Origin: Chloroflexota bacterium
GTDB taxonomy: Bacteria; Chloroflexota; UBA6077; SHYK01
Length of the DNA: 34,545 bases
NCBI GenBank assembly: GCA_016202435.1
Contig: JACQOR010000041.1
Coordinates: forward strand, 1 to 34,545
Reading direction: 5' to 3'
The position numbers and the translations under genes are program-made. The notes below the pieces were generated by a model that worked only from the letters and a program-made list of their open reading frames with translations, searched no databases and was not told the origin of the DNA. Positions 15,867 through 24,354 of this stretch are shown here, piece after piece (positions within the stretch are counted from its first letter, which is position 1; each line of letters starts with the position of its first letter).

Positions 15867-18800
15867 TCCGTTACCTCACCACCGCTGACACTGACGCGCT
15901 GGCTGTGTCCCGGGCGCGCTCTTTGCTGCCGCCCGATTTCCCGGAGATCCGATGTTTCAATCTCTCGACTGGCGGGGACGTCGAAGAATGGCTTCGGAGT
16001 GAGACGGAGGCGATGTGCATCGTCCGTCTCCTCGGAGGTCGACGAGCGTGGCCGGACGGCTTCGACCGGCTGCGCCAGTCCTGCATCGAGCGCGGCGTTC
16101 CCTTTCTCGCCTTCAGCGGCGAGGCGCAGCCGGACGCGGAGCTTCTTGCGGCGTCGACCGCACCCGCTGGCCTTGTCGCCGAGGCCTTCGAATATTTGTG
16201 CCAGGGGGGCGTAGACAACGTCGCGAACTTCTTTCGATTTGTCGCGGACACACTCCTCAACGAGGGCTACGGGTTCGACGCCCCCTTAGAGATGCCCCAG
16301 GCAGGGCTGTACCGGCCCGACTGGACGCCAGCCGTGGCGCCGGGGACACCGACTATCGGAGTCGTGTTCTACCGAGCGCACGCGCTGAGCGGAAACACCG
16401 AATTCGTGGACGTGTTGTGCGATGAGATCCGATCCGCGGGCGGTGATCCTCTTCCGGTCTACTGCTACTCGCTGCGCCCTGATGAAGATGGCAACGTCCC
16501 GGCGCTTGGCCTCCTTGATGGCAAGGTGGACGGGCTCATCGTCACGGTCCTGGCCTCCGGAGCGAGCGCGAGCTCGGTGGATTGGGGGGAGTGGACGGAT
16601 TGGCAGGTTCCGAGTCTCAGCAGCCTGGGAGTCCCCGTCGTGCAAGGGGTCTGTGCCGCCACGTCGCGCCAGCAATGGCAGGAAAGCGCAGCGGGACTTC
16701 GACCGCTGGACGTAGCTACACAGGTGGCGATTCCCGAATTCGACGGCCGGGTGATCAGCGCCGCCTTTTCGTTCAAGGAGCCTCTGGGCGAGGGCTCGGA
16801 TGTGCTCGTGTACCGGGCCGATCCTGAGCGGGCACGGCGGGTTGCCGGTATTGCGGTTCGGCTGGCCCGACTGCGGCACGTTCCCAACGATGAGAAACGG
16901 ATCGCCATCCTCCTCTCCAACTACCCCAGCAAGCACTCCCGCATCGGTAACGCCGTGGGCCTGGATACGCCGGCGAGCGCGACCCGGCTACTGGCCGCGC
17001 TGCGAGCGGACGGCTACCTCGTGGAGGGCACCCCCGCAAGCGGAGACGATCTGATTCATGAGCTGATTGCGTCGGGCGGTCACGACCCCGAGTACCTCAC
17101 CGGCGAGCAGTTACGTCAAGCTCCTTCACGCGTCAGGGGCGACCAATACGCCGAGTGGTTCGCCGCGCTGCCAGGCAGGCTACGGGAGAGCGTGAGCAGC
17201 AAGTGGGGCGACCCGCCAGGGTCGCTGTACGTTTCGGACGAGGACATCGTCATTGCGGGCGTCCGCTATGGCAACGTCTTCGTGGGGATTCAGCCTCCGC
17301 GTGGATTTGGCGCGAACCCCGTAGCGATCTATCACGACCCGGACCTGCCACCGTCTCACCACTATTTGGCGGCGTACTGGTGGCTGGACAAAGTCTTTGG
17401 CGCGGACGCCATAGTGCACTTGGGAAAACACGGCACCCTGGAGTGGCTTCCCGGCAAGAGCATGGGGCTTTCCCCTGCCTGCGCGCCGGACGCTGTACTG
17501 GGCGATCTCCCGCTGTTCTACCCCTTCATCGTGAACGATCCGGGTGAGGGGACACAGGCAAAGCGGCGGGCCCACGCGGTCGTCATCGATCACCTCGTGC
17601 CGCCCATGATGCGGGCGGAGACCTACGATGACTTGGCCCGACTCGAGCAACTTCTGGACAACTACGCGCAGCTACAGTCGCTCGATCCGACCAAGCTGCC
17701 GATGATCCGAGCCCAGATATGGGCGCTGGTGCGGGCCGCGGAGCTCCACCGGGACCTGGGCGTCGACGGCGAGCCGGAAGCGTTCGACGACTTCCTGAGG
17801 CACTTAGACGGGTATCTATGCGAGATCAAGGACGTACGCATCAAGGATGGCCTGCACACCCTGGGCCAGCCGCCTGAAGGTGAGCAGCGGCTCGGGCTGC
17901 TGGCGGCCATGCTGCGCTTGCCCGTGGCTGGCGGGCCCGGTTTGCGCGCGGCGGTGGCAGGTGCGTACGGCCTCGACGAAGCCGAGCTGCTGGCGGATCC
18001 GGCAGCTCCGGCCATTGGCCCGCCAGCCCTCCTAGAGCGATTCGGCGGCCCATCCGAAACCGCCGGCGCGCTGATCGACCGGCTCGAAGACGCCTCCGCG
18101 GCCCTCCTCGCAGAGATGGATTCGCAGGGGTGGCGGCCGGAATCGGCAGCGGAGGCGGCCGCACGCGTGCTGGGATTCGGCGACGAGCGAGTTGCCTCGG
18201 TGCTCGCGTTTGCCGCCGACAACGTGGTCCCCCGCATCGATCGCTCCCGCGATGAAATCTCCAATCTCCTGGCGGGCCTCGCGGGTCACTACGTTCCGTC
18301 GGGCCCCTCAGGATCGCCCACCCGCGGGATGATCAACGTGCTGCCAACTGGCCGAAACTTCTACTCAGTCGACCCCAACGCGCTACCTTCCCGGCTCGCG
18401 TGGGACACTGGCCAGCGCCTCGCGGATGACCTTCTCGCCAGGTATCTCCGCGACGAAGCCGCGTACCCCGAGTCCGTCGGTATCGTCGTCTGGGGCACTC
18501 CGGCCATGCGGACTCAGGGGGACGACATTGGGGAGGTTCTGGCCCTGCTGGGCATGCGCCCTCGCTGGGACGACGCGACGCAGCGAGTCACCGGGCTTGA
18601 GGTGATTCCGCTCTCGGAATTGGGACGGCCGCGGATCGACGTGACGATCCGGATCAGCGGTTTCTTCCGCGACGCATTCCCAAACCTGGTCGGCCTGATG
18701 GATGACGCCGTGCGCGCTGTTGCCGGCCTTGAAGAACCTGAAGACCAGAACTTCGTCGCGAAGCACGCTCGGGTCGAGCGCGAGGTGGGGGGAGACGATC

Positions 18801-19534
18801 GCGACGCGACGACGCGCATCTTTGGATCCAAGCCCGGGGCTTATGGCGCCGGGCTGCTGCCGCTGATCGACGCTCGTAACTGGCGCACGGATGGTGATCT
18901 CGCTCGCGTCTACGAAGTCTGGGGGGGCTATGCCTATGGGCGCGGGCTAAACGGCGTGCATGCGCCCGAAGCGATGCGGCGGAACTTCAGCCGGATGCGG
19001 GTTGCCGTGAAGAACGCCGACAATTACGAGCACGACCTGCTGGATTCCGACGACTACTTCCAGTACCACGGAGGGATGGTGGCTCTGGTTCGTGCCCTTA
19101 CGGGGCACAATCCGCGTGCCTACATTGCCGATTCTGCCGATCCCACGTCCGTCAAGACCCGCACCCTCGAGGAGGAGATCCGCCGAGTCGTGCGCGCTCG
19201 GGTCATCAACCCGCGCTGGATCTCCTCGATGATGCGCCACGGTTACAAGGGAGCGTTCGAGTTCTCCGCCACGGTCGATTACCTCTTTGGCTACGACGCT
19301 ACCAGCGGAGCGGTGGATGACTGGATGTACGGTGCGGTGGCCCAGCGGTATGTTCTTGACCCGGTGGTCGCCAATTTCATGCGCACCAGCAATCCCTGGG
19401 CCCTGAAAGCCATCACGGAGCGCTTGCTGGAGGCCGAAGAACGCGGCCTTTGGGCTGACGCCGATGCGCGAATCACCGACGAGCTTCGGCAGACGCTTCT
19501 GGATCTCGACGCCCGACTGGAGCCGGACGGCTAG
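15863..19534 (+). CDS. cobN: CobN, cobaltochelatase large subunit
   Basis: 1223-residue protein of the CobN/ChlH family. In the aerobic pathway CobN binds hydrogenobyrinic acid a,c-diamide and, with an AAA+ motor (CobS/CobT or ChlI/ChlD-like), inserts cobalt using ATP. The conserved central block is clear: IVHLGKHGTLEWLPGKS with H519 and H523, then SPACAPDAVLGDLP and FIVNDPGEGTQAKRR. The C-terminal part has GYKGAFEFSATVDYLFGYD and NPWAL. Length is typical (about 1200-1300). The open frame extends far upstream into cbtA, but GTG 15863 overlaps the cbtA stop and gives the usual MIRYLTT start. No cobS/cobT or chlI/chlD gene lies in this window. B12-riboswitch control and cbtBA linkage favour CobN over magnesium chelatase ChlH. 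Confidence 0.94.
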   Translation: MIRYLTTADTDALAVSRARSLLPPDFPEIRCFNLSTGGDVEEWLRSETEAMCIVRLLGGRRAWPDGFDRLRQSCIERGVPFLAFSGEAQPDAELLAASTAPAGLVAEAFEYLCQGGVDNVANFFRFVADTLLNEGYGFDAPLEMPQAGLYRPDWTPAVAPGTPTIGVVFYRAHALSGNTEFVDVLCDEIRSAGGDPLPVYCYSLRPDEDGNVPALGLLDGKVDGLIVTVLASGASASSVDWGEWTDWQVPSLSSLGVPVVQGVCAATSRQQWQESAAGLRPLDVATQVAIPEFDGRVISAAFSFKEPLGEGSDVLVYRADPERARRVAGIAVRLARLRHVPNDEKRIAILLSNYPSKHSRIGNAVGLDTPASATRLLAALRADGYLVEGTPASGDDLIHELIASGGHDPEYLTGEQLRQAPSRVRGDQYAEWFAALPGRLRESVSSKWGDPPGSLYVSDEDIVIAGVRYGNVFVGIQPPRGFGANPVAIYHDPDLPPSHHYLAAYWWLDKVFGADAIVHLGKHGTLEWLPGKSMGLSPACAPDAVLGDLPLFYPFIVNDPGEGTQAKRRAHAVVIDHLVPPMMRAETYDDLARLEQLLDNYAQLQSLDPTKLPMIRAQIWALVRAAELHRDLGVDGEPEAFDDFLRHLDGYLCEIKDVRIKDGLHTLGQPPEGEQRLGLLAAMLRLPVAGGPGLRAAVAGAYGLDEAELLADPAAPAIGPPALLERFGGPSETAGALIDRLEDASAALLAEMDSQGWRPESAAEAAARVLGFGDERVASVLAFAADNVVPRIDRSRDEISNLLAGLAGHYVPSGPSGSPTRGMINVLPTGRNFYSVDPNALPSRLAWDTGQRLADDLLARYLRDEAAYPESVGIVVWGTPAMRTQGDDIGEVLALLGMRPRWDDATQRVTGLEVIPLSELGRPRIDVTIRISGFFRDAFPNLVGLMDDAVRAVAGLEEPEDQNFVAKHARVEREVGGDDRDATTRIFGSKPGAYGAGLLPLIDARNWRTDGDLARVYEVWGGYAYGRGLNGVHAPEAMRRNFSRMRVAVKNADNYEHDLLDSDDYFQYHGGMVALVRALTGHNPRAYIADSADPTSVKTRTLEEEIRRVVRARVINPRWISSMMRHGYKGAFEFSATVDYLFGYDATSGAVDDWMYGAVAQRYVLDPVVANFMRTSNPWALKAITERLLEAEERGLWADADARITDELRQTLLDLDARLEPDG

Positions 19535-19614
19535 CCGCGTAGAATAGCTCACACCCGAGATCCGGACCCCCCCGACGTGACAACGCCTTGCGCACCTTCG
19601 CTAGAGGAGCAGCT

Positions 19615-20130
19615 ATGGAGCCGAAGCAATACGACCGGCCCTTCGACATGGCCATCGATCCCGAGAAGGAGTACTTCGCGATCTTCGATATCGAGGGAAA
19701 GGGTCAAGTCACAGCGAAACTCTACGCGAGCGAGGCGCCTAACCTGGTCAACAACTTTGTGTGTCTGGCTCGTGACGGCTACTACGACGGCACCACCTTT
19801 CACCGCGTGATTGCCGGATTCATGGCGCAGGGCGGAGACCCCACGGGAACGGGCACGGGTGGGCCGGAATATCGGCTGGCCGATGAGTTCGGCCCAGGAC
19901 TTAAACACTCAGGCCCGGGTGTTCTCTCGATGGCAAACTCCGGTCCCAACACCAACGGAAGCCAGTTTTTCCTGAAGTTTGACGCTACCCCCTGGCTAGA
20001 CGGAAAGCACGCGATCTTTGGTCAGGTGATCCAGGGCCTCGACAATGCCCTCAAGATCTCCGCCCGCGACCCACAGAGCGCCCGCACTCCGGGCGACAGG
20101 ATCATTCGGCTCTCGATCCAGGAGCGTTAG
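19615..20130 (+). CDS. Cyclophilin-type peptidyl-prolyl cis-trans isomerase
   Basis: 171-residue cytoplasmic cyclophilin, with no signal peptide. The catalytic core is complete: FHRVIAGFMAQGGDP at 62-76 with R64 and Q72 equivalent to the CypA active site, GTGTGGP, LSMANSGPNTNGSQFF at 104-119, and LDGKHAIFGQV at 128-138. Residues 1-20 form a short extension. ATG 19615 is preferred over the in-frame TTG at 19588 because AGAGGAG (19603-19609) lies just ahead of it. The gene sits 80 bp after cobN and may be read through from that operon or have its own promoter. Role: accelerating proline isomerisation during folding. Confidence 0.94.
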   Translation: MEPKQYDRPFDMAIDPEKEYFAIFDIEGKGQVTAKLYASEAPNLVNNFVCLARDGYYDGTTFHRVIAGFMAQGGDPTGTGTGGPEYRLADEFGPGLKHSGPGVLSMANSGPNTNGSQFFLKFDATPWLDGKHAIFGQVIQGLDNALKISARDPQSARTPGDRIIRLSIQER

Positions 20131-20155
20131 CCGAACTGACGCTCCTCTTCCAGCA

Positions 20156-21415
20156 TTGAGTCCCCCTACACGTCCCCAGGGAATATTCTTTGGGTGGTGG
20201 ATTGTCGCGGCCGGAGCCGTCACGCAAGCTCTGGGCGGCGTGCTGCTCTTCCACTCATTCGGTGCCTATTTTGTCTATCTCCAGGGTGAATTCGGATGGA
20301 GCCGTGCTCTCCTCTCAGGAGCGATATCGGCTGCACGGGTCGAGAGCGGCTTCGTGGGGCCGTTACAAGGTTGGCTTATCAATCGGCTGGGGCCGCGGGC
20401 TGTTGTGTACGCGGGGATTGGGCTGTTCGCAGCCGGTTTGTTCTTCGTGAGCCGAATCGACTCGGTGGTCGGCCTCTACGCGGCCCTTCTCGTGGTTGGA
20501 GTGGGCTCGGCTTTCAGTGGATTCTTCACGGTGAACATCGTACTGGCGAATTGGTTTGATCGCTATCGCGCCAGGGCAATGGCCTTCGGGGCAATGGGCT
20601 TCAGTTTGGCGGGGCTTCTCGTTCCGCTGGTCGCGTTGTCCCTCGCCAATTTCGGCTGGAGATCGACCGCCGTCATCTCCGCGGCCCTCGTGCTCGCGCT
20701 GGGTCTGCCGGTTGCCCACCTGTTTCGGCACGCTCCGGAGCCATACGGCCTCGCCCCCGACGGTGCCGTGCTACCAGCGCGCTCGGGGGGCCCCGAAGCG
20801 GCAGCGCCGCCGACGGGACTGTCGGCTCGTGAAGCGTTGCGGACGTCTGCCTTCTGGCTGCTGGTTTCAGGCCACACGTTGGCGCTCTTCGCCGTCTCTT
20901 CCATGAGTGTCCATCTGATCCCCTACCTCGTGGATCAGCACCATATCGAGATCGGGGTGGCCGCCACGGTTGCTGCTGCCATGACCGGCGTCTCGTGGCT
21001 GGGACAGCTCCTGGGCGGACACCTTGGGGATCGCCTGGAGAAGCGCCGGATCGCGGCCGTGTGCATGGCCGGACATACGGCCGCGATGGGCATCATGATC
21101 GTCTCAGCGTCACTCATCCCCCTCGCGCTCGGAGCTTGCCTGCACGGCGTGAGCTGGGGCATGAGAGGACCACTGATGATGGCTGTGCGGGCTGAGTACT
21201 TCGGTCGGCGCGCCTTTGCCACCATCGAGGGCTTCGCCGCGGTGATCACCGCCATGGGGCTCTTCCTGGGTCCAGTAGTCATGGGCTTCATCGCGGATGT
21301 CACGGGTGACTACCGTGCCGGTTTCGCCTTCATTGCGTGCATGACTTTAGCCGGCATGTTCTGCTTCGCTTTTGTACCCAAGTCAGAACTGCAGGCTGTT
21401 CCCGAACCTATTTAG
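20156..21415 (+). CDS. Major facilitator superfamily transporter
   Basis: 419-residue membrane protein with about 12 hydrophobic helices in two halves joined by a hydrophilic loop (around 205-240). The first helix starts at IFFGWWIVAAGAV, a form common in oxalate/formate and monocarboxylate-type MFS members. The loop after helix 2 holds GWLINRLGPRAVV, a variant of the MFS motif A, and the second half has GHLGDRLEKRR, a clearer copy. Substrate is unknown; small organic acids are a guess from the subfamily look. The open frame runs back into the cyclophilin gene, but no coding is expected there. TTG 20156, 26 bp after that stop, is the only nearby start giving a full first helix, without a clear Shine-Dalgarno. 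Confidence 0.85.
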   Translation: MSPPTRPQGIFFGWWIVAAGAVTQALGGVLLFHSFGAYFVYLQGEFGWSRALLSGAISAARVESGFVGPLQGWLINRLGPRAVVYAGIGLFAAGLFFVSRIDSVVGLYAALLVVGVGSAFSGFFTVNIVLANWFDRYRARAMAFGAMGFSLAGLLVPLVALSLANFGWRSTAVISAALVLALGLPVAHLFRHAPEPYGLAPDGAVLPARSGGPEAAAPPTGLSAREALRTSAFWLLVSGHTLALFAVSSMSVHLIPYLVDQHHIEIGVAATVAAAMTGVSWLGQLLGGHLGDRLEKRRIAAVCMAGHTAAMGIMIVSASLIPLALGACLHGVSWGMRGPLMMAVRAEYFGRRAFATIEGFAAVITAMGLFLGPVVMGFIADVTGDYRAGFAFIACMTLAGMFCFAFVPKSELQAVPEPI

Positions 21416-21434
21416 GCGCATTCAGGCGCGCGCC

Positions 21435-21938
21435 TTACCCTCTGGCTGACCTTCCGTGGTCGGGCGGCCAGGTCTGCATTACCTGACGCAGGATCCCAAA
21501 CTCGCCGATGTGGTAGGCCATGTGGCCGATCACCAGACCCGCTTCTCGGAATACGCTGTGGCCAGGCGTGTTCGGAAGGGGAGCCGTGAGATCCAGGTTT
21601 GGATCCGCTACCAGGGACTCCAGCTCAGCCAGCAGAACTCCGTATTGGTCGAGGGTCTGCTGCCACTGGGCTGGACTAGCGACGGCATCTTGCCGAGGCC
21701 AGTAGTCGTCGGGGTGCCTCCGGAGCTGATAGCTGGCGGCATCGCGCGCGTATTCCACGATGTCGAGCAGTGAAATTCTCAGATGCTCAAGCAACTGCCA
21801 CGGTGTGTAGTCGACGTTTGGTGGGTAGGTGTTGATGGCTTCCATGGGGAAGTCTTTGGTTGCCGCTTCCAGCCGGCGTCCCGCATTGCTGCGCAGCATG
21901 ATCAAGAGATGCTCTCGCGTCGCTTCGTCGGTAGCCAC
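21435..21938 (-). CDS. DinB-superfamily protein
   Basis: 167-residue protein with the four-helix DinB/YfiT-like fold. The metal-binding histidine triad is recognisable: H52 in PWQLLEHLR, and H139 and H143 in GHMAYHIGE. The family includes bacillithiol/mycothiol-dependent transferases and damage-induced proteins, but most members are uncharacterised, so no substrate can be given. The open frame extends to 22430, but GTG 21938 has AAGGAGA immediately upstream and matches the family N-terminus. It is divergent from the glycosyltransferase gene and convergent with the MFS gene (20 bp apart). A 12-bp palindrome (AGGCGCGCGCCT, 21424-21435) overlaps its stop. Confidence 0.82.
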   Translation of the reverse strand: MATDEATREHLLIMLRSNAGRRLEAATKDFPMEAINTYPPNVDYTPWQLLEHLRISLLDIVEYARDAASYQLRRHPDDYWPRQDAVASPAQWQQTLDQYGVLLAELESLVADPNLDLTAPLPNTPGHSVFREAGLVIGHMAYHIGEFGILRQVMQTWPPDHGRSARG

Positions 21939-22014
21939 GATTCTCTCCTTGCGATGTTTGGGAGCAGGGTATGTCGCGCGTACGCTTCTACGGGATCGGC
22001 ATTTCCCATCCCTC

Positions 22015-24354
22015 ATGTTCTTAAATGCGGACATTATCGGTCGGAGGAAGGCGCGCCTGCCTGCGCATGACGTCTTGGGTCTTAGTCGGCTGAAGCTGAT
22101 CGACACGCTGGTCATCGTGGCGTTGGCGCTCGCCCTGCGCTTGTGGCAAATCGACCTCGGCCACTTCGATTTCGAGCAGTCCATACTGCTCGAAAAGGCT
22201 GCCGCTCTGGTCAGCCACGCACAAATCCCGGTCGAGACGGGCCTCAATTTCAGCATCGGCGTCCGCGAACCGCCGCTGACCACGTTCCTGCTAGCGCTCC
22301 CCATGGTAGTAAGCGACAACCCTGCGTGGATCGCGTCTTTCCAGGCCGCACTGGATGGGCTGGGAGCGCTGTTTTTGTACGCGCTGGGGAGAGATTTGGG
22401 TGGCCGCTGGGCCGGCGTTGCGGCAGGCACTTTGTACGCCGTTTCCCCCGCCGCGATCTTCTACAGTCGGATGATTTGGAACCCGCAGCTCGTGTCCTTC
22501 TTCAGCGCCGTGGGGCTGTGGGGGACGGTCGGCTTCGCGATGTTTGGTGACGCTCGCCGGCTCGCTATCGCATTGTTTGCCGCGGGCTGTGCGGCGCAGT
22601 TGCATTTGAGCGCCGCAGTGCAACTCATCCCGATCGCCGCTATCGGCATCGTTCGCTGGCGAGACGTGGCCTGGCAGCCGCTCGCAGTCGCCGTACTGGG
22701 CCTCGGGGCGCTCCTCACCCCGTACATCGGCCTCCAGCTCCAGTCCGACTGGTCCGACGTGCGAACCGCCGTTGCTTATGCCGGCGCGCCGAAGCTACCG
22801 CGTCCTGAGGCAGGATTCATTGGCCTTTCCCTGCTGGGCGGCGATTTCCACCGGCAGCCCAAGACGTGGTGGCCGGATGTCGACTCGACCCTGGCCCGGG
22901 AACCGCTCCTCTGGGTCATGCTGGGCCTGCTGGCCCTCGGCATCCTGGCCGTCTTTCGGGCACGTGGGGCCAGCTGGCTCCTGCCCGTTTGGCTGGCGCT
23001 TCCCGTCCTGGCTGGCCTGCGGCACACCGAAGGGGTTTACCCTCACTATCTGCTGGCGCTGATTCCGGCAGCTGCGGCCCTGGCCGGGGTTGGACTCGCC
23101 TCAGTCCGGCCAGTGAAACTCGGCGCGCTGCTACTGGTTGCAGTCGTGGGGTGGCGCCTCGTCGACTATTCGTCCTTCCAGCAGGACGCCGCCGAAGCGA
23201 AGCTCGGCTGGCTCTATGGGGTCCCCCTTCGCTACACGCAACAAGCCGTGGACCGGGCACTGGAGTACGCGGACGGCGGCCGGCTGTTCGCGGGAGTGAG
23301 CGGAAAGAGCAGCCTGACTCTGCCATCGCTAGTGCGACGACGAGCTGAGCTGTCATCGTTCGACAGCGAGAATCTGCTGCTGCTGCACCCAAACGGCGGC
23401 ATCTACATCACGGATACTCGCAGTTTCGCGTACGAGACGTTGCGCGAGCATTTTGGGCCTGTCCTGTCTGCCGTGACTGCGAGCGACGGCACACCACTCT
23501 ATGCCGTGTTCCGAGTTTCGGCCGAGGCGGTCCGCGGTTACTTGTCGCGGCCGAGCCTCGTAGAGATAGACGCCGATTTTGAGCACGTCATTCGCGTGCG
23601 CGGCTATGAACTTTCGGGGTTGTCAGCTGGCGAGTCGGGACAGGTCGTTCTCATGGCTGAGGTCAGCGATCCCCACGATCCCCGATGGCCGGAGACTCGA
23701 ATGTTTGCTCACATCGTGGATCAGGTCGGGAGAAACTGGTCCAGAACGCCTGATTCCTACCTCAACCGCGTCGGGCGCCTTGAGGAAGGTGATCGCCTCG
23801 TACTTCGGCAGAGCCTCGACCTGCCAACCGATGTGCCATTGGGTGGTTACTGGCTGGAAACAGGCTTCTATCGGTTCAATGAGGGCAGCCTCTCCCATCT
23901 CAGACGCTATGAGGAGTCTCGGGCGGATCACGTCCTCCGGATCGGCCCCACCAGAATCGAAGGGAACAGGCGCCCGGTTCCTCCGGTGGACAGCCTCGCG
24001 GTGTTCGGCGATACGGAGATCGAGCTACACAGCGCCGAAATACAGCAAGGGACCGTCACGCTCACCTGGATCTCCCGGTCGCGCCCGCAGGGTGACTACA
24101 CGGTGTTCGTCCACGCGCTGGATCGCGACGGAAGGATCATTGCCCAGCATGACTCCCTTCCAGCCGGAGGGAGCTATCCCACCCTTCTTTGGCGGCCCGG
24201 CGACGTGGTGCAGGACCATCATGTCCTGGCGGGAATGACCGACGATGCCATTCGGCTCGCTGTAGGCCTGTACTCGACGGCGTCACTTGAGCGACTAGCC
24301 GCGGCGGTTCGAGGCGGCCCAGCCGCGGATCACGTGCTGGTACCGCTGTCCTGA
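22015..24354 (+). CDS. GT-C-type membrane glycosyltransferase
   Basis: 779-residue protein. The N-terminal half is a multi-helix membrane region like the dolichyl-/polyprenyl-phosphate-sugar transferases (ArnT/PMT group). After helix 1 (about 27-45) an acidic D52-x-E54 motif sits in the first outer loop (GHFDFEQS), where the catalytic acidic residue of GT-C enzymes lies. A helix-rich region with GVREPPLTTFLLALP, a family-like segment, continues to about 390. From about 410 to the end it is soluble, probably two beta-rich extracytoplasmic domains (for example MFAHIVDQVG, then TVFVHALDRDGRI, two similar strands about 145 residues apart). Acceptor and sugar are unknown. ATG 22015 is chosen because it lies just before helix 1; the frame is open upstream inside the dinB gene's other strand. 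Confidence 0.8.
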   Translation: MFLNADIIGRRKARLPAHDVLGLSRLKLIDTLVIVALALALRLWQIDLGHFDFEQSILLEKAAALVSHAQIPVETGLNFSIGVREPPLTTFLLALPMVVSDNPAWIASFQAALDGLGALFLYALGRDLGGRWAGVAAGTLYAVSPAAIFYSRMIWNPQLVSFFSAVGLWGTVGFAMFGDARRLAIALFAAGCAAQLHLSAAVQLIPIAAIGIVRWRDVAWQPLAVAVLGLGALLTPYIGLQLQSDWSDVRTAVAYAGAPKLPRPEAGFIGLSLLGGDFHRQPKTWWPDVDSTLAREPLLWVMLGLLALGILAVFRARGASWLLPVWLALPVLAGLRHTEGVYPHYLLALIPAAAALAGVGLASVRPVKLGALLLVAVVGWRLVDYSSFQQDAAEAKLGWLYGVPLRYTQQAVDRALEYADGGRLFAGVSGKSSLTLPSLVRRRAELSSFDSENLLLLHPNGGIYITDTRSFAYETLREHFGPVLSAVTASDGTPLYAVFRVSAEAVRGYLSRPSLVEIDADFEHVIRVRGYELSGLSAGESGQVVLMAEVSDPHDPRWPETRMFAHIVDQVGRNWSRTPDSYLNRVGRLEEGDRLVLRQSLDLPTDVPLGGYWLETGFYRFNEGSLSHLRRYEESRADHVLRIGPTRIEGNRRPVPPVDSLAVFGDTEIELHSAEIQQGTVTLTWISRSRPQGDYTVFVHALDRDGRIIAQHDSLPAGGSYPTLLWRPGDVVQDHHVLAGMTDDAIRLAVGLYSTASLERLAAAVRGGPAADHVLVPLS

